Source: Ignavibacteria bacterium
GTDB taxonomy: Bacteria; Bacteroidota; Ignavibacteria; Tepidaquicellales; OLB5
Reading direction: 5' to 3'
DNA length: 21,226 nucleotides
Assembly (NCBI GenBank): GCA_030835005.1
Contig: JAUQWT010000347.1
Span: 1 to 21,226 of the forward strand
The position numbers and the translations under genes were made by a program. Below are positions 1-5,550 of this stretch, one piece after another. Below the pieces are notes generated by a model. The model worked only from the letters and a program-made list of their open reading frames with translations. It had not been told where the DNA came from and searched no databases. How positions within the stretch are numbered: the first letter of the stretch is position 1; each line of letters opens with the position of its first letter.

Positions 1-741
1 AGCGAAAACAATATGCTGAGATCAATCGTATTCCTGAATGTAAGAGGGCGCGATATGGGCGGATTTGTTAATGAAGCTAAAGAAGTACTGGATAAGGAAT
101 TTGCACCAAAGCTCCCTAAAGGATATTATTACTCGTGGAGCGGTCAATGGGAAAACCAGATCAGGGCAAAGGAAAGATTGGAAATAGTGATGCCGATTGT
201 TTTCCTTGTAATATTTGTGATGCTTTTTATGGTTTTTAAAAACTTTCTTGAATCAATACTGGTTATGCTTTCCGTTCCGTTTGCGCTTATTGGGGGCGTG
301 TACCTGATGGCCATACTGGATTATAATTTCTCTGTAGCAGTATGGGTGGGATTCATAGCCCTGTACGGACTTGCAGTTGAAACAGGTGTAATTATGGTTA
401 TCTATCTTCATGAGGCACTGGATAAAAAAATGATTGAAAATAATGATAAGGTAACTACGGAAGATATCGTTAATGCGACAAAAGACGGGGCAGTGTTGAG
501 GCTAAGGCCAAAACTTATGACGGTAGCTGTAAACCTGATCGGATTAATTCCTATTATGTGGGCAACAGGCACGGGAGCTGATCTTGCGAAACCTATTGCC
601 GTCCCGATGATAGGCGGTGTTGTTACTTCTGCAATTCATGTTCTGTTTGTTACACCAATTATTTTTGTGATGATAAAGGTTTACCTTAACAAAAAAGGGA
701 AACTGCATAAATCTGAAATGGCTAAGTTCATGGTGCATTAA
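1..741 (+). CDS. Heavy-metal RND efflux pump, CusA/CzcA family, C-terminal part (5' end outside window)
   Basis: This is the last 246 residues of an inner-membrane RND transporter; the reading frame is open from base 1, so the methionine at 13 is internal. The fragment starts in the periplasmic porter domain, with the 'VRGRDMGGFV' and 'WSGQWENQIRAKERL' stretches typical of CusA/CzcA. About five membrane helices follow, near fragment residues 63-83, 88-108, 115-137, 176-198 and 207-229. The GFIAL.G.AVETGV block and the 'RLRPKLMT' loop are hallmarks of the heavy-metal branch rather than AcrB-type drug pumps. Family knowledge: these proteins export Cu/Ag or Co/Zn/Cd by proton exchange together with a periplasmic adaptor and an outer-membrane channel. 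The substrate cannot be decided because the metal-binding methionines or acidic residues lie upstream. A strong hairpin terminator follows, so this is probably the last gene of its operon. Confidence 0.93.
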   Translation, partial: SENNMLRSIVFLNVRGRDMGGFVNEAKEVLDKEFAPKLPKGYYYSWSGQWENQIRAKERLEIVMPIVFLVIFVMLFMVFKNFLESILVMLSVPFALIGGVYLMAILDYNFSVAVWVGFIALYGLAVETGVIMVIYLHEALDKKMIENNDKVTTEDIVNATKDGAVLRLRPKLMTVAVNLIGLIPIMWATGTGADLAKPIAVPMIGGVVTSAIHVLFVTPIIFVMIKVYLNKKGKLHKSEMAKFMVH

Positions 742-769
742 AATTATTCATAGGATGAATGTTATAACA

Positions 770-801
770 AAAAAGCCCAAATCTTCCGATTTGAGCTTTT
801 T
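770..801. terminator. Bidirectional hairpin terminator after the RND pump gene
   Basis: Arms 770-783 and 788-801 pair over 14 positions with one mismatch, closing a TTCC loop; the A-rich left arm and T-rich right arm give a T-run on either strand. It ends the plus-strand pump transcript. It also lies at the 3' end of the minus-strand row of tRNA-like fragments, where the single mismatch becomes a G-T wobble. Confidence 0.75.
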
Positions 802-803
802 CT

Positions 804-912
804 GTGGACAATGCTACAAAGTAGTCCCTTCGGGAGGGGATTCCTCCTCCAAAGGAGTCCTCTGGACATTGAAGTCCCTTCGGGAAACGGGCCCCGACAT
901 CTTGCTGTACAA
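804..912 (-). pseudogene. Degenerate tRNA 3'-half fragment with palindromes (fragment B)
   Basis: Read on the minus strand, bases 912-874 give a copy of the tRNA-Val 3' half: the CAAGATGTCGG block (3' strand of the anticodon stem, variable loop, start of the T stem) followed by a damaged T arm. Bases 864-804 continue as palindromic material: TCCCTTCGGGA occurs twice (824-834, 874-884), each time preceded by a TGGACAWTG-like stretch, and a hairpin spans 838-860. No acceptor or D arm can be built, so this is not a functional tRNA. It lies between two terminators (918-939 and 770-801). It could be a decayed tRNA gene or an integration scar. Confidence 0.5.
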
Positions 913-917
913 GAAAA

Positions 918-939
918 AAGACGCAATTTCTAGCGTCTT
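918..939 (-). terminator. Rho-independent terminator, minus strand
   Basis: A perfect seven-base stem, AAGACGC with GCGTCTT, around an eight-base loop is followed on the minus strand by a run of T. It lies directly 3' of the tRNA-like fragment at 943-985, which is where a tRNA gene's own terminator would be. No protein gene ends here. Confidence 0.7.
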
Positions 940-942
940 AAA

Positions 943-985
943 GAGTGGGGTTGGGGGATCGAACGGGTCCCGACATTTTGTTATT
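943..985 (-). pseudogene. Degenerate tRNA 3'-half fragment (fragment A)
   Basis: On the minus strand this stretch aligns with the 3' half of the intact tRNA-Val: a CAAAATGTCGGGA block, a GTTCGATCC T-loop-like core and a CCAACCCCA tail in the position of the 3' acceptor strand. The 5' half is missing, because the sequence runs straight into the terminator hairpin of tRNA-Val. A separate terminator follows it at 918-939. It cannot fold as a tRNA and is best read as a remnant. Confidence 0.5.
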
Positions 986-990
986 ACATA

Positions 991-1027
991 CAAAAGGCAC
1001 TCAGATTGAACATCCAAGTGCCTTTTG
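991..1027 (-). terminator. Terminator of tRNA-Val
   Basis: Arms 991-1001 and 1017-1027 (CAAAAGGCACT and its complement) form a perfect 11-base stem with a 15-base loop. It begins seven bases after the tRNA 3' end on the minus strand and ends in TTTTG. Confidence 0.75.
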
Positions 1028-1034
1028 TTGTTCG

Positions 1035-1109
1035 TGGGCAGTGAGGGATTCGAACCCCCGACATCTTGCTTGTAAGGCAAGCGCTCTGAACCAGCTGAGC
1101 TAACCGCCC
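1035..1109 (-). tRNA. tRNA-Val(TAC)
   Basis: The 75-base minus-strand sequence folds as a standard cloverleaf. The acceptor is GGGCGGT paired with ACTGCCC (one G-T pair), and the discriminator is A. The D arm contains AGCTCAGCTGGTTCAGAGC. The anticodon stem CTTGC/GCAAG closes a CTTACAA loop with anticodon TAC, which reads GTA and probably other GTN codons. The T loop TTCGAAT is intact. CCA is not encoded, so it must be added by the CCA-adding enzyme. A group-typical promoter lies upstream (1131-1160) and a terminator seven bases downstream. It is flanked on both sides by broken copies of tRNA parts. Confidence 0.96.
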
Positions 1110-1130
1110 GGTACTTTTGGTAAAGTATTA

Positions 1131-1160
1131 CAAATTTAGAGCTTTTTTTGGTATCTTCAA
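1131..1160 (-). promoter_or_regulatory. Bacteroidota-type promoter of tRNA-Val
   Basis: On the minus strand a TTG (1158-1160) is followed after 19 bases by TAAATTTG (1131-1138), an exact match to TAnnTTTG. The element ends 21 bases before the mature tRNA 5' end, leaving a short leader for RNase P. The same region is duplicated at 1372-1401, but there the -7 element is corrupted. Confidence 0.7.
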
Positions 1161-1236
1161 GTCAACAAAGTACGCTACTTAATTTTAGTAATATTATCTT
1201 CTTTGTATCTCTGAAATGAGAAGGGGAACCGTTCTA

Positions 1237-1402
1237 CGAGTCATCGACTCGATCCACGATTCTTCGAATCCCGGATTCGCAGAAAGAGTCGTGGACCGAC
1301 ATCTTGTCCCGACATGTCGGGACGCTCTGAACTACTTGAACCGACTGCTCGGTACTGTTAATAAAGTATTACGGATTTTGAGCTTTTTTTGGTTTCTTCA
1401 AG
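1237..1402 (-). pseudogene. Broken upstream copy of the tRNA-Val gene with its promoter, interrupted by palindromes (fragment D)
   Basis: Bases 1297-1402 are a diverged copy of 1059-1162: the CGACATCTTG block, the CGCTCTGAAC block, GGTAC, AAAGTATTAC, the AGCTTTTTTTGGT tract and TCTTCAAGTCA recur in the same order. Where the anticodon hairpin should be there is a perfect 18-base palindrome, GTCCCGACATGTCGGGAC (1306-1323). The -7 promoter element is changed from TAAATTTG to AAAATCCG, while the TTG and the 19-base spacing are kept. Two further hairpins follow: a nested one at 1253-1295 (outer arms TCCACGA/TCGTGGA, inner arms CGAATC/GATTCG) and one at 1237-1251 (CGAGTC-ATC-GACTCG). The copy should be transcriptionally dead and cannot form a tRNA. 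Its upstream edge abuts the MFS stop codon. Confidence 0.6.
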
Positions 1403-2686
1403 TCAGCTCCTTTGCAGTTTTCTGCTCTCTCTAAACATCAAAAGTCCACCGAGCAGAAATAAAAATGCCGAAAGATAAAACGTATATTCAATTGCGAATA
1501 TCTTCATAACTGCATAGCCAAGGGCCGGACTGAATACACCCCTGATTCCCGTTAGAGTTATATGCACTGCCTGATAATTGGATACTTCGCCAATTGGAGC
1601 GTAGTATATCGAGCTTAGCGTCCATGCAATGGTTACTCCGCTCATAGCGAAACCGAATAAGAAAAATGATAAATATACATTTAGATCAACATCAATATTG
1701 AGGCCTAAAACATAGAAGTACTTTGATGAAACAAGAAGCAGCGGAAATAATGCCAAAACTGAAAAAATATATCCGCAGAATTTGTTTGGGTTGCCTTTGC
1801 CGTGAAATTTCCCCATTAGCGGCGTGGAAATTATGAGTGCGGCATGAAACACAAGCCCTTTTGCAATTGAAATAGGGGAGTAATCAAGCTTCAGGTCATC
1901 AACAAGGAAAACAGGTATTACCGGTGATATTACCATGAATGCCATTCCGTACAAAAAGAAGTAAGTTTCAAACCTCAAAAAAGCCTGGTTCTGTTTGAAG
2001 ACTCTCTGTGTTATTCGAAAAGGCAGTATTATGATATCTTTAATAAGCTTTAATGAATATTGGGTCTTTGCAGTATTATCCCTTCCTGTATAATCATCCA
2101 TGCTAAGTGTGATCATTTTTGAAAGATTGTAATAAACAAGGAGCCCGAATACACCTGATACAGGGAAGAGCAGTTTATAAATATTGCCGTTTGCGTCAAG
2201 GAAGTAACCTGTTAAAGTAGTGACAATGAGTGTGAATATTATCTGAAGAGTTGAAGCATATGAAAAAAGCCTGCTTCTGTTCTTATCGGTGTAATTATGT
2301 TTATAAACAATGTTCCATACAGATAGCAGCATTGAATCAAGGTATGCAGATATGGCAATACAAATGATATAAAACACTGCGCTGTCAAATAACGGCAGTA
2401 TTATAATGAAGAATTTCGAAATTGCCCCGACTACAAGGATAGTTTTGGCGCGGCTTTTTGAACGGTTGATGAGCTCACTGCCGTAAATCGAAAATAGAAA
2501 TGAGGAACTGATAAGGAATGTGAGTATCATAACCTGGAAATCACTGCCGCCAAGTGATTTTTTAAGGATTATATCCTGAAGAATAATAATACCTATTGCA
2601 ATGCCGTTGAATACCTGTGATATTAAATGGAGGGCGAATGTCTTTTTTTCGAGCGAGGGTAATTGGCTGATACTTTCCTGTTTCAA
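1403..2686 (-). CDS. MFS transporter
   Basis: A 427-residue polytopic inner-membrane protein with about twelve hydrophobic segments, the usual size and layout for the major facilitator superfamily. A cytoplasmic break in the middle (around residues 200-225, with 'MDDYTGRDNTAKTQ') separates two six-helix halves. The segment after the second helix, 'SELINRSKSRAKTI', fits the basic loop 2-3 of MFS proteins. No motif identifies a substrate. The start is a TTG whose last two bases lie in the TGA stop of the upstream RapZ-C gene (TTGA overlap), so the two are translationally coupled; no ATG lies near the N-terminus. It ends with no terminator, right at the edge of the broken tRNA-Val copy. Confidence 0.85.
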   Translation of the reverse strand: MKQESISQLPSLEKKTFALHLISQVFNGIAIGIIILQDIILKKSLGGSDFQVMILTFLISSSFLFSIYGSELINRSKSRAKTILVVGAISKFFIIILPLFDSAVFYIICIAISAYLDSMLLSVWNIVYKHNYTDKNRSRLFSYASTLQIIFTLIVTTLTGYFLDANGNIYKLLFPVSGVFGLLVYYNLSKMITLSMDDYTGRDNTAKTQYSLKLIKDIIILPFRITQRVFKQNQAFLRFETYFFLYGMAFMVISPVIPVFLVDDLKLDYSPISIAKGLVFHAALIISTPLMGKFHGKGNPNKFCGYIFSVLALFPLLLVSSKYFYVLGLNIDVDLNVYLSFFLFGFAMSGVTIAWTLSSIYYAPIGEVSNYQAVHITLTGIRGVFSPALGYAVMKIFAIEYTFYLSAFLFLLGGLLMFRESRKLQRS

Positions 2687-3093
2687 TTCCTGTTCAGTTC
2701 CGGAAATTCTTTATGGATTATTGAAATATTTATCTTGCTTCCGTATTTGTTCTGAAGAAAACCTTTAAGTTTTTCGGCTGAATAAACCGATCTGTGCTGG
2801 CCTCCTGTGCACCCAAAACTGAACATCAGGTTTGTAAAATCTCTGTGCAGGTAATTATCAACTGCCATTGAAGATATGGAATAAACATTCTCCAGAAATA
2901 TTTTCATTACCGGTTCATCATCCAGAAAAGTAATCACTTCATTATCCTTGCCGTTCAGGCTCCTGAATTCATCTTTCCTGCCCGGGTTATAAACAAAGCG
3001 GCAGTCAAAAACGAAACCCCCGCCGTTGGGAGTTTCATCAATTGGAATTCCGGACTTTTTGTAGCTGAATGAATAGATCTTTATGTTGAGCAT
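2683..3093 (-). CDS. Stand-alone RapZ C-terminal domain protein
   Basis: A 136-residue protein that matches only the C-terminal half of RapZ/YvcJ. It has 'GGFVFDCRF' at residues 25-33, the 'NPGRKDEFRSLNGKD' region, and the hallmark GCTGGQHRS at 94-102. The N-terminal Walker-type nucleotide-binding half of full-length RapZ (about 280 residues) is absent. The ATG start is 13 bases from the tRNA-Gly 3' end, leaving no room for the other half, so this is a genuine short form, not a truncation in the window. Family knowledge: in E. coli this domain binds the small RNAs GlmY and GlmZ and controls amino-sugar synthesis. What the isolated domain does here is not known. It is translationally coupled to the MFS gene downstream. 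Confidence 0.85.
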   Translation of the reverse strand: MLNIKIYSFSYKKSGIPIDETPNGGGFVFDCRFVYNPGRKDEFRSLNGKDNEVITFLDDEPVMKIFLENVYSISSMAVDNYLHRDFTNLMFSFGCTGGQHRSVYSAEKLKGFLQNKYGSKINISIIHKEFPELNRN

Positions 3094-3106
3094 TTACTGT
3101 ATTTAG

Positions 3107-3178
<72 letters not shown>

Positions 3179-3209
3179 TTAAACAAAAAGAATATTTACT
3201 ATTGAAAAA

Positions 3210-3263
3210 AAGCTGACATTCGAACTTTACCCGCCAACTGGCGGGACTGAATTACTCCCGCTT
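3210..3263 (-). pseudogene. Broken copy of the tRNA-Gly 5' half carrying a palindrome in the D loop
   Basis: Two blocks of the adjacent tRNA-Gly are repeated exactly: an 18-base block covering the 5' acceptor strand and start of the D arm (3246-3263, matching 3163-3180) and a 12-base block covering the end of the D arm and start of the anticodon stem (3210-3221, matching 3147-3158). In the tRNA these are four bases apart; in the copy they are 24 apart. The extra material includes the hairpin CCCGCC-AACT-GGCGGG (3230-3245). After the partial anticodon stem the copy stops in a run of seven T on the minus strand. It cannot be a tRNA. Confidence 0.7.
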
Positions 3264-3268
3264 AATAA

Positions 3269-3299
3269 CAAAAATACCAAAATTTTAGCGCTAATTCAA
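3269..3299 (-). promoter_or_regulatory. Bacteroidota-type promoter upstream of the broken tRNA-Gly copy
   Basis: On the minus strand TTG (3297-3299), 20 bases, then TATTTTTG (3269-3276) match TTG-N19/20-TAnnTTTG. The predicted start, a few bases beyond 3269, would place the broken copy at the very 5' end of the RNA, followed by tRNA-Gly, RapZ-C and MFS. Confidence 0.6.
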
Positions 3300-3330
3300 T
3301 TTATTTACTTTACTTAATGCAAACTTTGCT

Positions 3331-3363
3331 TTTGAACATAAGTTTTATTATATCATAGATTTG
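3331..3363 (+). promoter_or_regulatory. Probable promoter of the receiver gene
   Basis: TTTG (3331-3334), 21 bases, then TAGATTTG (3356-3363), an exact TAnnTTTG. It predicts a leader of about 55 bases before the ATG at 3422. Confidence 0.5.
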
Positions 3364-3421
3364 TTAATCAATAATTAGTAATTTGATTCAGTTTTCTTTT
3401 ACAGTTTTTGAGATATGAAAA

Positions 3422-3790
3422 ATGCCCAAAAATAAAATAGCAGTTGTTGAAGATGAAGGTATTGTTGCTATGGATATCAGCAAATGTCTTTCAAACCTGG
3501 GTTATGAAGTGGTTTTTGTTGCAGATTCGGGTGAAAAAACCCTTGAAAACTTGAAAGAAAATTCACCGGATCTGATCCTAATGGATGTGGAGCTGAAGGG
3601 AAAGCTAAACGGAATGGATACTGCCAAGATCATTGCAGAAACTCATGATATTCCGGTAGTTTTCCTTACAGCATTTGAAGATGAAGCAACCTTGGAAAAA
3701 ATGGACAAGATAAGCTCGTATGGATACCTGGTTAAGCCATTTGAAGATGAGCATTTAAAAAGCACTGTCGCAAAAATTTTGAAAGATTAA
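3422..3790 (+). CDS. Single-domain response regulator (receiver only)
   Basis: A 122-residue cytoplasmic protein consisting only of a CheY-like receiver. The acidic pocket (E10, D11), the phospho-accepting D55 in 'LILMDVEL', the switch threonine T83 in 'VFLTA' and the K105-P106 pair are all present, so it should be phosphorylated. There is no output domain. The sequence style (ELKGKLNGMDTAKII) resembles receivers usually coupled to PAS-type hybrid kinases. No kinase is adjacent; the nearest is the NtrY-like kinase about 6 kb away, and a link is only a guess. The ATG at 3422 is the first in frame; a six-codon out-of-frame ORF starting at 3415 overlaps it. The TAA stop shares its bases with the stop of the convergent gene. 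Confidence 0.92.
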   Translation: MPKNKIAVVEDEGIVAMDISKCLSNLGYEVVFVADSGEKTLENLKENSPDLILMDVELKGKLNGMDTAKIIAETHDIPVVFLTAFEDEATLEKMDKISSYGYLVKPFEDEHLKSTVAKILKD

Positions 3791-4773
3791 GGGCTATTGA
3801 ACTCTGCGTAAATTATTGTTCCTGTTTCACCTGCTGCCCATACGAATCTATTATTTACGAAACAAATGTTCCTCAGGTAATTAGTTGTTGGGCTCAGAGT
3901 CTGACTCCAATTGGCTCCTTCATTGGTTGTTTGAAGGATCAAACCGATATTTCCAACTGCAAAACCTGTACTTGAGTTGATGAAGTATATTGAAGAAAGA
4001 TCAATATCGGTGCCGGAATTAATAACTATCCAGTTATTCCCTCCGGAAGTGGTTTTCAAAATTGTTCCTGTTTGACCGCAAGAATAACCTGTTGCTTCAT
4101 TTAAGAAAAAAATGCAGTTCATGAATTGTGCAACCGGCGTTTGAATACCAACCCAGCTTGCTCCGGTATTGGATGTTGAAAGAATCAGTCCTCCTTCACA
4201 TGCTGCAAATGCATTTGTTAAAGAAGTGACCATGATATCGTTAATAGATTTATTTGTACCTGTCGGTGAAATACTCCATGAATCTCCGCCGTTACCGGTT
4301 TTTACTATTTTTCCGCTGAAACCGCATGCAACTCCGTTCAGCATGTCGAAAAACTCAATATCGTACAAAGGAGTTGTGAGAGGGACAGGCAAAAGACTCC
4401 ATTGTTCTCCGCCATCGGTAGTTTTAATAATTCCGCCTCCGCTGCCTGCAGCAAAACCTGTAAACTGGTTAAAGAAGTAAAGTCCGGCTACACTTGATGA
4501 AGTTACTCCGACCGGTTTTTTGAACCAGTTAATCCCCCCGTTTGTAGTCTTTATTACTTTACCCGAATCATCAGGGAAAGAATTCCCTGCGGAAAAACCG
4601 GTCAAAGAATCCAGAAAGAAAACTTTTTTCAGGTTATTGTTTACACCCGTATTCTGAACGCTCCAGAGTGAAACAGGGGGTTCTGGTTCTGAAGGGGAGT
4701 CAGAACCGTTTCTGCAGGAAATGAAGTGTATTACATTTATCAGAACCCAGAGTTTTATCAGAATTTTTACCAT
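3787..4773 (-). CDS. Ycf48-like beta-propeller lipoprotein
   Basis: With the start chosen at 4773 the product has 328 residues: a short lipoprotein signal ending FIS-C (Cys20), an acidic or proline-rich linker, then about six to seven repeats of roughly 45 residues. Each repeat has a 'T.NGG.NW'-type turn (TTNGGINW, TTDGGEQW, TGNGGDSW, TTSGGNNW, TTNEGANW) and a 'TGFA.G' strand. This is the Ycf48/BNR-like seven-bladed propeller pattern. Family knowledge: Ycf48 assists photosystem II assembly in phototrophs, but in Bacteroidota such proteins are secreted or surface proteins of unknown role. The frame stays open to a TTG at 4812, but a good promoter (4782-4813) overlaps that stretch and the signal peptide begins at 4773, so the shorter form is preferred. 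Confidence 0.82.
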   Translation of the reverse strand: MVKILIKLWVLINVIHFISCRNGSDSPSEPEPPVSLWSVQNTGVNNNLKKVFFLDSLTGFSAGNSFPDDSGKVIKTTNGGINWFKKPVGVTSSSVAGLYFFNQFTGFAAGSGGGIIKTTDGGEQWSLLPVPLTTPLYDIEFFDMLNGVACGFSGKIVKTGNGGDSWSISPTGTNKSINDIMVTSLTNAFAACEGGLILSTSNTGASWVGIQTPVAQFMNCIFFLNEATGYSCGQTGTILKTTSGGNNWIVINSGTDIDLSSIYFINSSTGFAVGNIGLILQTTNEGANWSQTLSPTTNYLRNICFVNNRFVWAAGETGTIIYAEFNSP

Positions 4774-4781
4774 AGTTTTGT

Positions 4782-4813
4782 CAAAATTAGCTATTAAGTT
4801 TAACATTTTCAAA
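4782..4813 (-). promoter_or_regulatory. Promoter of the Ycf48-like gene, predicting a nearly leaderless mRNA
   Basis: On the minus strand TTTG (4810-4813), 20 bases, then TAATTTTG (4782-4789). Only eight bases separate it from the ATG at 4773, so the transcript should have a leader of a few bases at most. It also fixes the start, since an upstream TTG start would lie inside the promoter. Confidence 0.65.
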
Positions 4814-4918
4814 GTATATCAATAAATTAGTTAGCGAACTTTCATATTCCATTACTTGTTATATTTAATAATATTAAATATATTAAGAATATTGAATTTT
4901 CAAATTAATTTAGGCGAA

Positions 4919-5437
4919 ATGGGAAAATTAATATTGCTTTTTCTGCTTGTCTTTGTTTTTCAAATCCGTTTATTCTCTGATATACCCAAACAGATATTCT
5001 CTAAAAATGATGTGAGTGAATTATCACAGGGATATTTGGAAAGCAATCTTCAATTCGAAAATCCGGTATTTGCTGATGTTGATAAAGACGGCGATTTTGA
5101 TGCGTTGAAGTTCGATAATGGAAATGTGGAATATTTCAGGAATATCGGAAGTCTGGATAACCCTTTATTCATTCTCGAAAATAAAAATTATGAAAAATAT
5201 GATAATATGTTCATTGTTGATCCGAAAATTCCTTACCCGATGTTTTTTGCAGATATGGATGGAGATGAGGATATGGATATGTTTGTAATAAAGGATAAAG
5301 TTTATAACAAATCACGTCAAAATTATGAATACAAGGTCTCTGCAGCTGAAAACACTTTGGGTCTTGATACCGGTACTCTAATTACCATTATTCTTGTTCT
5401 GGTTATTGTCCTGCTTGTTCTTGCAATACTGCGATGA
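4919..5437 (+). CDS. Small FG-GAP/VCBS-like protein with a C-terminal membrane segment
   Basis: With the ATG at 4919 the product has 172 residues. An N-terminal hydrophobic segment (residues 3-20) looks like a signal peptide. Two calcium-loop-like motifs follow, DVDKDGDFD and DMDGDEDMD, about 60 residues apart, of the DxDxDGxxD type found in FG-GAP/VCBS propeller repeats. The stretch between them ('YFRNIGSLDNP') is also typical of such repeats. The protein ends in about 18 hydrophobic residues and a final Arg, so it is probably held in the membrane at its C-terminus. An in-frame TTG at 4856 would add 21 residues and spoil the signal peptide. The function is unknown. It is divergent from the Ycf48-like gene and is followed by a strong terminator. 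Confidence 0.75.
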   Translation: MGKLILLFLLVFVFQIRLFSDIPKQIFSKNDVSELSQGYLESNLQFENPVFADVDKDGDFDALKFDNGNVEYFRNIGSLDNPLFILENKNYEKYDNMFIVDPKIPYPMFFADMDGDEDMDMFVIKDKVYNKSRQNYEYKVSAAENTLGLDTGTLITIILVLVIVLLVLAILR

Positions 5438-5460
5438 TCTTAATAGTTTCTTTATAATCA

Positions 5461-5492
5461 AAAACCCCGCACGTGCTTACCTGCGGGGTTTT
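5461..5492. terminator. Bidirectional hairpin terminator
   Basis: AAAACCCCGCA (5461-5471) pairs perfectly with TGCGGGGTTTT (5482-5492) around a ten-base loop. It lies between the convergent FG-GAP-like gene and rlpA and can serve both strands. Confidence 0.85.
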
Positions 5493-5550
5493 CTTATTTA
5501 ATAACTGTACATTGTGCTGGTGATACTGTGCATTACGCTATTTGAATATA

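Noticed and set aside
755..1009. Plus-strand frame of 84 codons between the pump gene and tRNA-Val
   Set aside because: It runs through three terminator-like hairpins and tRNA fragments, has no promoter or recognisable domain, and its residues follow the repeats.
814..1080. Minus-strand frame of 88 codons
   Set aside because: It begins inside the anticodon region of the intact tRNA-Val and passes through its terminator and the tRNA fragments; it is a by-product of those sequences.
742..1402. CRISPR array or insertion sequence as explanation for the repeats
   Set aside because: Repeats are unequal in length and spacing, without a constant direct repeat and unique spacers; there is no transposase, and the repeats align with tRNA parts.
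1216..1434. Plus-strand frame of 72 codons
   Set aside because: It lies over the palindrome chain and the broken tRNA-Val copy and runs into the MFS gene on the other strand.
3179..3265. T-box riboswitch as explanation for the tRNA-like leader
   Set aside because: There is no T-box core sequence or specifier-loop layout; the similarity is to the tRNA itself, not to a tRNA-binding leader.
3415..3435. Six-codon upstream frame overlapping the receiver start
   Set aside because: Too short and in AT-rich sequence, where it may arise by chance; no sign of attenuation.
4774..4812. Longer start (TTG at 4812) for the Ycf48-like gene
   Set aside because: It would put the promoter inside the coding region and place 13 residues before a clean lipoprotein signal.
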